This document shows positions 56,552-64,000 of a stretch of DNA of 64,000 bases, in pieces. The DNA is from Coriolopsis trogii (lineage: Eukaryota > Basidiomycota > Agaricomycetes > Polyporales > Polyporaceae). Both the position numbers and the translations under genes were made by a program. The stretch lies in contig JAHYIO010000004.1 in assembly GCA_020543525.1 (NCBI GenBank), positions 1,922,001 to 1,986,000 of the forward strand, read 5' to 3'. The notes beneath the pieces are model-generated. The model was not told the DNA's origin and did not search any database. It worked only from the letters and a program-made list of their open reading frames with translations. Numbering within the stretch: position 1 is the first letter of the stretch; every line of letters starts with the position of its first letter.

Positions 56552-58759
56552 ATGCACCCTTCACCCATCCGGCGGTCCTTCAAGCGGAGAGAGACGAAAT
56601 TGGTTCGGGGAAGAGAGCACGTCCCGGAATATCTCGGGGTGCTGCCAGAGAACCAAGATGATGACTTTGGGATCGCGTTCACCCCGACTGGCCAGATTGT
56701 CACGACCGACCCGGCCATGGACGACGAGGGCTCCGAACCTGTGGCGGTCGGAACTTCCCAGAAGAACCCTTTGGAAGTGGCTGGAGACACAGCTCCAGAT
56801 GGAGAGGTACGTTTGTGTTGTTCTCTCCTTTGCAGGAGGCGATTGACTTGTTGGGCACCGAAGACCCTTCCCATCTCAACCGCAACGGCTGTGGCGTTTG
56901 CGCCTTCACCGGTGGACACCAATGGCGGTTCGACCACTGCCCTTTCTGCCATCATTGCTGCGCCTCCCATTTCGTCAGATATTTCTAGCACCGTTCCCAC
57001 GTCTTCCAGTGCGATAGACACCACTTTGGCGCCGCCATCCTCTTCGTCTTTCATCGCGACAGATACTTCGCGAGACCCATCTACCAGCACCTCCCCAACA
57101 TCGAGAATCGAATCAGCATCCGGCGCACCACAAAGCACCTCCACCTACGTCGGCATCGCGTTCGCATCGATTGCTGGTCTAGGGTTCCTGATAGCCATAC
57201 TTGCCTGGTGGCTCCGTGTTCGCTCGCGCTCGCGCCGCCGCTCACTCGAGAGGACGGTGAGCTGGCCTTGGGACAACGATGGCCTGGACAAACAGCAACA
57301 GACGCGTAACCTCGAAGGCGGACTGGGGATACATACAGACGACGGCGGCGGAAGACTCAAACACTGGGACCCGACGCTGATGACCGAGAAGCAGTACGAC
57401 ATCGACGGCCCCCTTCCAGACAGCCACGCGTTCCCACTTCCTCCGCCCCCTGCACACACGCACATGCAGATGCACGGCGGCCACCCCACCCAATTCGTTA
57501 CGATACCGCTACACGATCCAGGGCAGAGCGTGCCGGACCTGATGCAAGATATGGGCCGGCTGCAGATCACGAACCTCATGCCGGGCGACATGTCGAGTGG
57601 CGATATGAGCAGGGCGAGCACTGCGCTTGGCCAGGCTCACATGTACCCCTCTGAATACGGGACTCCGTTCCAACCCCACCGGCCGTGTTTTCTTTCAGTA
57701 CCAGATGGTGGCTTGGATCTTCCTTGGGCGCCCCTCCGCACGCGCAAGAACAAGGGCGCTGATGGGCTAGACCAACCACGACTACCGGAGGCGCATATCG
57801 ACAACACCCTTGACGGACCACTCCCGCTTCCATACCCTGGAGAAGGTCCGACACTTTCGGAATCCGCGCTTGAAAGTCAGACGAAACAGGAGCCTGGCGC
57901 AGGCTGGGCGGCTTCGATTCGGTCGAATATCTACAACGCCTTCAGTGCGGTTGTGGGAGGGGGTAATACACCGCAGGCCCCGAACAGCAGCAACGAAATC
58001 CCTCTGCCAGTCGAAGACATGTTCACCCGTCCGCCCACTCGGCACGTCAGTCAGCGCATACGCACAGCCAACACTTCTCGCGGCCCCCGCCGGAACTCGT
58101 CCAGCTCATCAACCAACCCTTCCAACGGTAATGCTCGCGGATGGACGCTGAAGGAGACCTATGCCCAGCCCAACGTAGTGGGTTCACGCACGAACTCGGA
58201 CCAACTCTCTGAGCTCGACCAAGACCCATTTGGAGACGACGCGCACGTCGCAGCCAACCCCTTGACGGATTCTGCCGAGGACGACCCGCCGCCCCGCGTT
58301 GGGCTCCTCCCGCCTCGCCTTCCGAGTATCCGTAACATCTCCGATTCACCCAACCCGGGCGGCCCTTTTGCGCACCAATCACCGAGCTCAAGGGCAGATG
58401 AAGACCTTGTCCCGCGTCGCCAGCAGCTCACGCTAACTTCTCGCATCCAAAGCCGGTCCCAGGTCCAGCGCCCCACGCTCTCGGCACGGACGTCATCCTC
58501 GCAGGCGTCCGCGACGTCCGTCGGCTCTGACATGTCTCGCACCGCGTCGAGCGCTTCGGCGTCCACGGACGAGGAGCATCTCACGGACGGGGAACGGTAC
58601 GCCAAGCGGGTGTTCCAGGAGCGTCGGCGAAGGATGAAGGCGATGACGGTTGGACTCGGGCGGACGAGGTCGAAGACGAAGACGAGGAAGACGGGCCGGT
58701 CCCGGGTGACGATGGGTTCTCGGAGGCGGTCGAAGAGGAGAACGGAAGAGGAGGCGTGA
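56552..58759 (+). CDS. unrecognised single-pass membrane protein with Ser/Thr-rich ectodomain
   Basis: From the Met at 56552 two exons (56552-56806, 56864-58759) encode 716 residues; the 57-nt intron has no stop, so the unspliced form adds 19 residues in frame. A Ser/Thr/Pro-rich stretch (about 90-190) precedes one membrane helix (YVGIAFASIAGLGFLIAILAWWL) and a basic stop-transfer cluster (RVRSRSRRRS). The long cytoplasmic part is Pro/Ser-rich with no domain I recognise and ends strongly basic (GRTRSKTKTRKTGRSR). The layout resembles fungal wall-stress or Skg6/Mid2-type membrane proteins, but sequence identity to a named family is not evident. No clear cleavable signal peptide is visible. It converges with DUF6535 gene 5. 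Confidence 0.75.
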   Translation: MHPSPIRRSFKRRETKLVRGREHVPEYLGVLPENQDDDFGIAFTPTGQIVTTDPAMDDEGSEPVAVGTSQKNPLEVAGDTAPDGEVRLCCSLLCRRRLTCWAPKTLPISTATAVAFAPSPVDTNGGSTTALSAIIAAPPISSDISSTVPTSSSAIDTTLAPPSSSSFIATDTSRDPSTSTSPTSRIESASGAPQSTSTYVGIAFASIAGLGFLIAILAWWLRVRSRSRRRSLERTVSWPWDNDGLDKQQQTRNLEGGLGIHTDDGGGRLKHWDPTLMTEKQYDIDGPLPDSHAFPLPPPPAHTHMQMHGGHPTQFVTIPLHDPGQSVPDLMQDMGRLQITNLMPGDMSSGDMSRASTALGQAHMYPSEYGTPFQPHRPCFLSVPDGGLDLPWAPLRTRKNKGADGLDQPRLPEAHIDNTLDGPLPLPYPGEGPTLSESALESQTKQEPGAGWAASIRSNIYNAFSAVVGGGNTPQAPNSSNEIPLPVEDMFTRPPTRHVSQRIRTANTSRGPRRNSSSSSTNPSNGNARGWTLKETYAQPNVVGSRTNSDQLSELDQDPFGDDAHVAANPLTDSAEDDPPPRVGLLPPRLPSIRNISDSPNPGGPFAHQSPSSRADEDLVPRRQQLTLTSRIQSRSQVQRPTLSARTSSSQASATSVGSDMSRTASSASASTDEEHLTDGERYAKRVFQERRRRMKAMTVGLGRTRSKTKTRKTGRSRVTMGSRRRSKRRTEEEA

Positions 58760-59254
58760 ACGTGGTGGACGTGAACTTGAACTTTAGACTGCGTGCTGGA
58801 CATGCTTTTTGGTTTTCGGTAAATTAGAGTTTTTGGCTGCTGGTCGTGACCATGCGATATCGAATGAGATCGAGTGCTCAGTCGCAGTGCAACCTCAGTG
58901 TGATCATCGGTGAGGACGATTTGTAGGAGACGTTGAAGATAGCAGGCGTACGGCAGTCGAGCAAGTTGACCGACCGAGGTACGCCGTAGGCATCGCGCTG
59001 TCGATGAACATGTGATTCACGTTCTCCTTTCTCAGTATGGGAGCCAGTCCTCGAAGCCCTCGACAGTTTCCTGAGAGAGACCAGATGGTCTTATTGCCAG
59101 TTAATCATAGTTGTGTGGGGTCAAAGGTAGGTCGAAAGATAGAGCGCCGGCCCATCATGCTGACGCGGTGAAGTTTACCGACTCGACGTCCGCTGCGCGA
59201 CACATGGGGTTCTGGAGGATACAAACAGCCGTTGGGAGAACGACAAGGACAATC
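58760..59254. other. convergent 3' flanks, no gene seen
   Basis: Untranslated ends of the membrane protein gene and DUF6535 gene 5. No exon is supported. Confidence 0.5.
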
Positions 59255-61576
59255 TTAGTGGACTTCGCCCTCTACCATCGTTACAGTATCCCGCTCGAGC
59301 TTCAGACGCTCTATCCAGGTCCTGTTGGGCTCCGAGATCCATATGCTCTTCATCTTGCTGGCGTCCAGTGCTCGGATTAACCCCTCGACGAGCTTCGGGG
59401 ACATCACACCGTACTGAGCGCCATTTGCGCGGAGGGTATCTAGTATGCCGTCGATGAGGAGGCTTCCCTTCGTGTCGTCTATCCACTTCTGCGAGCCTAG
59501 GAGGTCGCCGAAGGAGGCGAGAACGTTGTGTGCGTACTTGCGAATTGCGCTGATCGTCTCTGCTTCCTGGGGAGATCCTCCTCCACTGTCGGGGCTACAT
59601 AGCTGCAAGAGTGTATCCAGCGCACGGAAGTAATCGCCCGTTCCGGGGAAAGTGGTCAGCATGCACTTCATCGCGACGGTCACTGCGGAAAGAACGCGCC
59701 GCGGGGGTAAGCGACATTTTACGGGACGAAACAGGTAGACCGTATGCGACTCACGCTGTTGACGGGCTGTGATGCTGAGCGAGAGTCGTGCCTCGCGCAT
59801 GTCGCTGAGGTGGGAGGAAACGAACGAGAGTACATTCGATCGAAACTCGCCCTGCGACCACCAGTCCGGGTAGAATGAGCTGTCGAGACTCAACGCGGCC
59901 GAGAGATCCATCAAAGCCAGATTCGAGCTCTTCTCGTCCCAGCGGCGACAGCGGAAGAGGTACTTCATCGGCTCGTCAAGGTTGCCGATGCTGCGCGTCA
60001 CGTCGTGCCCGTTGATGCTGGCGTGGAGCAAGGCGAAGACGAGATAGCTCCCGAAGTCGATCGGCGCTCGGTAGGTCCAATGGAAGTGCTCTGACTCCTC
60101 TCCTCGGTGGCGGGCGTTCTCCCTGTCGATCCCTAGGAAGCACCGTATCGTTTCGTCTGGCTTGAAGCCAACAATACAGGGGGCCGCCGCGTCAAGATAG
60201 GACACGTTCATCGTGGTCGTGTAGGCCATCACGAGGATCGACGTGTCCAACGAATGCTTCGTCGCTTCGAGCAGCGCGCGTTCACGGGTGCTCCACAACA
60301 TGCCCGCATAGGCAAGGAAGTTGTCGATGGCATCGGAGAAGCGCAAGCGTCGGAGTGCAAGAAAACGAGGGAGTTTGTGTCCCTGGGCTTTGAGCTGGCG
60401 TGACACTCTACGGAGTGTACGGGTTGTGGAGAGTTGAACAAGACGGACAATATGGAAGACGGCGAAAGAGGCGGGTGACAGGTAGCTACAGCCATAAGCA
60501 ACGGACGGGAGGACGATAGTTGTAAGCGTAAAGCAGGCCAGTATGCCAACAAGGAACGAGGCAACAATGGCCACTGTGTCGTTCATTTGCCACAGCAGGA
60601 CAAGAAGTCCGGCCAGGAACAGCGCCAACGCAATCTGGAGCAGCGCAGGGAGTAGGGCGACAATGGCCCCTACGCGCCATTTTATGAGATTATTGAGGCG
60701 GTATTGGCGGAGACGTGCCGTCTGGTCAGAAGTTCCCGATAGCCCCGAGCTGTACTCGTTCAGCCATTGCTTCACCATGATGCCGACAGATGCGGCGGAA
60801 AGGCTGACGATCAGACTAGAGAACCAAAGGGTGTTCAGCCAGATAGCCCATGTAGGTGCAGGCTGAGTGCGCGACATGGACACCGAGGGAAGAGCTCCCG
60901 GCAAGGTGGAGTTGACGAACGGATCTCTGACGGTGAAGCTATTGAGCTGGGTAGATATCCGCTGGAGTGTCACAAGGACGGCATCCGGATCCGTGGACGG
61001 AGGAGTGAGGAGCTGATATGATTGAACATTGAAAGCTGTCAGAATTGCAGAGAACAGACCAGCCTAGATATCCGTAAGATGAGGTCCATGTTTGACTCGA
61101 AGTGAATGGAACGAACATAGACTAGTAGAGTGTCGATCTCGCTGTTCCATCTACGGACGATCTCGTCACTGTAGACTTTCACAGCGTCTGCCATCCTCGC
61201 CCATGCTTCTCTCTTCTCGTCTTCTGATGAACGTTGCCTTCTGGCGTTGATGTAATCCTGTCAACCATTGTTCAAGTCGACAAAATCAGCAATCACACGG
61301 GCAGCCAGTCGTTACGGTGTACCTCGAAGTTGATGTTCCATGGCAGACCCTCACATCTAATTCAGCATATAGCCATAGCACAATAAAGAGCATTCATATC
61401 CTGGAAGAACTCACTTGAGGGATTTGTGCGTCTTCTGGCAGCCCGCGATCGTCTTTCTGGTTGTTGAACTTGCCTGCAGTCTTGTTATCAGGGGGACTCG
61501 GAGTGGTCGCTACTGCCATCCCAAGTCTTGAGTCTCTTTGTCTTAAGTCTACAATGAGTTGAGATACAGAGTTCAT
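59255..61576 (-). CDS. DUF6535 membrane protein 5
   Basis: Five exons on the minus strand (61576-61415, 61349-61323, 61257-61117, 61063-59755, 59682-59255) encode 688 residues. Exon 2 is only 27 nt (GLPWNINFE) and needs an acceptor ending GTGAG; the first possible acceptor would bring in a stop. Signature: VYSDEIVRRWNSEIDTLLVY, then AGLFSAILTAFNVQSY from residue 111. Helices follow at LWFSSLIVSLSAASVGIMV, IVALLPALLQIALALFLAGL and SFLVGILACFTLTTIVLP. The post-membrane block is LWSTRERALLEA...AYTTTMN. The last exon carries a hydrophilic helical region without a Ser/Pro tail. Function unknown. Confidence 0.85.
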
Positions 61577-61706
61577 GATGAATAGAGGGGTGTTGAGGAG
61601 AGATGGCCGCCAAATCTGACCAGGACCACCCTCCAGCCGATTCGGACAAGATTGTCGCCAAGGTGGTGACACGTGGTAAGTACGGCGTCTAGACTGCCTC
61701 TTTCGG
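61577..61706. promoter_or_regulatory. short divergent promoter
   Basis: Only about 130 bp separate the start of DUF6535 gene 5 (minus) from the first plausible Met of the ZZ-like gene (plus). If both starts are right the two genes share control sequence. Confidence 0.35.
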
Positions 61707-64000
61707 ATGTCATCGCATATTCGCTCACTCATGTCTTCGCAAGTCGACTTCCACTTAGAACAACTCGACTACGAGCAAAGTAGGAGATCGCGAGGAACGC
61801 CAGCTTATTCTAACACATCGACGATAACAAAGCCGAAGTCAACTAGAAGGTGTGTGGTCACATGTTTCCACATCGCCGTTGGGCGCGACGCGTCACTGGC
61901 ACGTCCTGTCTAGTAGTATCTACTCTCTCGTCTTGCTCTCGTACCACCACCATCTCTTCCTGCTTCTCCCAACGACATTCTTGGGCTCATTTTGCTAATC
62001 ATCTTGCTTGTCACGGTCATTCTCTCTTCAAGCATAGCCGACCGCCATTTGCAGCAAGCGCAGGACCTGGCAGGACATGGGGCATGTGCGGAAGGCCACC
62101 GGCGTCCCCCCTTTCACCCAAGCCTCGACGCGGACGAGTCATATCTGGGGAGAAATGTGGAGAGCAATGTGAAAATGATATCTCAACACCGTCGCGCGCT
62201 CGATGCCCCGGACGCTGTGTTGGACGGTGACCCCGATGTGGAAATGGAGCCGCCTTGTCTCCCTCGCTACGCGATGTCCTTGTACGTTCATGTCTTCTCC
62301 TCCCATGCCACTACCATCCCCACGCAACTGCGTGATTAGTCCATGAATCTACGCAACCGCACACAAGCATATGGCAATCCAGTATGTTGTTCCCACTATC
62401 TGAGACTGTCGCACGACTTTCTCGCACTGCAAATAGCCATTGTACGTGTGTTCTTTGCGCTAAGTTGTATGGGCTTACTTTACTTACTCCTCGGCTCTCT
62501 TTGTTCAGGCTGCAGGAGCGGAGATGTCACTGCGCACCAGCACTGGATGACAGTTAGCATATACGGCGGGGCGGTGACGGCAGTGGGAATGGTGGCAGGG
62601 TGAAGGATTCCAACAGGTGCGTGACTTCCTGCTGGAGCGAAGAGTGCGAGAACATTGCAGAAACGCTCACAGGGTCATACGGCCTCGACCGGGACGACAT
62701 GCCCTCTCAACTGCTGTTCAAGCGCACCCCGTGCGAGCTCATGTGCTTCCGCCCACTGCCAAAAGAGCTGGAAGAGAACAAAGCCCGAGCGCGATGGAAT
62801 TTCGCATGCTCTGCCATCATAGATGAAGTGCGCCGCACGTCCTTCAGGTGGTCGTGGTTCTATGTTCGCTGGCAGGTTGCGCGCCGCTTCATCGCGATTC
62901 TCTTGCGCAGCGACGGCGCGGTGCTGACCCCAGAAGAACTCCAGACCTTGTCCGAGTGCCAGCGCCGTATGACGCCGTGGGAGGCGCGCTTCTACATGGT
63001 GGAGTACGAGCTTAGATCGCGAATGGTCTTGAAATACATGTACGTACCGCCCCTCGCCCTTCTCTAATAGACATGAACTTAACATCGCGTAGCGACATAG
63101 GCTGTGATGTATGCGGGAACCAGGTAGAGGGTGCACGCATCATCTGCCTCGACTGCGGAATACGGTCCACTATCGACATATGCGATAAACCAGAATGCTA
63201 TGGGGGCGAGGTCACGCTCGAGACTCGCGACGATCTGACGACACCGCACCTTCCCTCGCACAACATGATCAAAGTCCGCACGCTCGTTCACCAAGAGCGC
63301 GAACTCGGGATGCTGTATCGCAATGGGGCTATGTCGCTCAAGCGGGCTCGCAGTCTGTTCACCTCCACCCCTGAAGGTGCTGCACAGAAGGCGGATACGG
63401 AGGAAACGACAGAGTATCCCCTCCTATGCGCGAGAAAGGGCTGCGGTAAGCGTGTTGAACAACCTTGTTGGTACTGTATCGAGTGCGATGGTGCGTTTCA
63501 CCATTTGGATGATCGCACAACTCTTGTTTACTGATTCTGAAACGTAGACGAGGTCTTCATCTGCGCTGAGTGCGATGCCAAGTTCGGAGGCATCTCGTCT
63601 GGCACACACCAACCGACCCACACACTCGTTCGGTGCCAATCGCTCGACTCGGGCACAAGTCCAGAACCCGAACGCGCAGCCGCTCTGGACAAAAGAATCA
63701 GTACCCTTGAGGGCAACCTCCAAGAGCTCCATCACCGGATCGAGCAGAACTTCCTGACATCTGACGCAAAGGTCGACGTCGTCAGAACTGGCCTCTTGGG
63801 GAAGATGGAGCTGATTGACAGCAGGCTGCAGCGGATGGAGGACATGCTGCTCCTCCTGGCACGAAGCGTACTTGAGCCGGACCCGGAAGGCGCGTCCAAC
63901 GTGAGACGAATGCCTCCTGCACGACAAGGTACCTGGCCGCAGGAGAAGCCGGGCATGGACAAAAGTCGTTCCGAGAGTGACTTTTCGGCATGGGTACGAG
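61707..64000 (+). CDS. Cys-rich ZZ-like zinc finger protein, cut by the window end
   Basis: The clear part is 62640-63039, 63093-63490 and 63548-64000. It carries GLDRDDMPSQLLFKRTPCEL, LMCFRPLPKELEENKARAR and WSWFYVRWQVARRFI, then a ZZ-like module (CDVCGNQVEGARIICLDCG, DICDKPECYGG), a second Cys pair set (CARKGCGKRVEQPCWYCIECD, FICAECDAKFGG) and a helical, probably coiled-coil end (DKRISTLEGNLQELHHRI). This order is common in a large uncharacterised agaricomycete family. Upstream, likely exons hold a membrane helix (ILLIILLVTVILSS, near 61990), LPRYAMSL (near 62265) and NLRNRTQAYGNP (near 62346), but they do not join cleanly: a TGA follows AEMSLRTSTG near 62550, and the frame changes between ERRVRE and NIAETLTGSYG near 62655. 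The gene may be damaged or the model incomplete. The 3' end is beyond 64000. Confidence 0.6.

Noticed and set aside
1..64000. CRISPR arrays, prokaryotic operons, ribosome binding sites, phage or plasmid features
   Set aside because: Spliced genes and gene content are fungal nuclear; no regularly spaced repeats or bacterial gene order were seen.

Overview
The window looks like nuclear DNA of a filamentous basidiomycete, probably an agaricomycete wood-decay fungus of the Polyporales type. Nearly every gene is cut by 50-75 bp GT-AG introns, coding GC is high, and several families are typical of this group: trichodiene-synthase-like sesquiterpene synthases, multi-copy DUF6535 membrane proteins, a HET-domain protein, a caleosin/peroxygenase and a velvet regulator. 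No tRNA, rRNA, CRISPR array or intact transposon was found. All gene models are hand-spliced from consensus sites and family similarity; exon ends are exact in my reading but untested by transcripts.

0-37 kb is an accessory, duplication-rich region: sesquiterpene synthase 1 (210-1454); a wrecked inverted DUF6535 copy (2208-3663); two near-identical medium-chain dehydrogenases with a decayed third between them (3954-8384); two GPI-type GH16 glucanases (9627-11223 and 15583-17265) flanking DUF6535 gene 1 (11712-14429); a membrane-anchored HET protein (17978-19952); DUF6535 gene 2 (20160-22649, minus); a terpene synthase relic and intact terpene synthase 2 (24442-26270); homoaconitase with an unusually long intron (26816-29663, minus); and DUF6535 genes 3 and 4, which converge (30247-32479 and 33742-36982).

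38-59 kb is mostly conserved single-copy genes: caleosin, an unrecognised single-pass membrane protein, cytochrome bc1 core protein 2, a class I methyltransferase divergent from a 19-exon BRCT-containing family X DNA polymerase, a VosA-like velvet factor with a very long low-complexity tail, and a second unrecognised single-pass membrane protein.

59-64 kb is accessory again: DUF6535 gene 5 (59255-61576, minus), divergent across about 130 bp from a Cys-rich ZZ-like protein that leaves the window at 64000.

The most unusual feature is the DUF6535 set: five apparently intact members and one pseudogene in 64 kb. They share exon boundaries, a YSDE-RWN-EIDTLLVY/AGLFSAILTAFNVQSY signature, about four membrane helices, and a second conserved block after the membrane part. 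N-termini and tails diverge strongly. With a HET protein and a ZZ-like protein nearby this could be a recognition or defence repertoire, but that role is inference.
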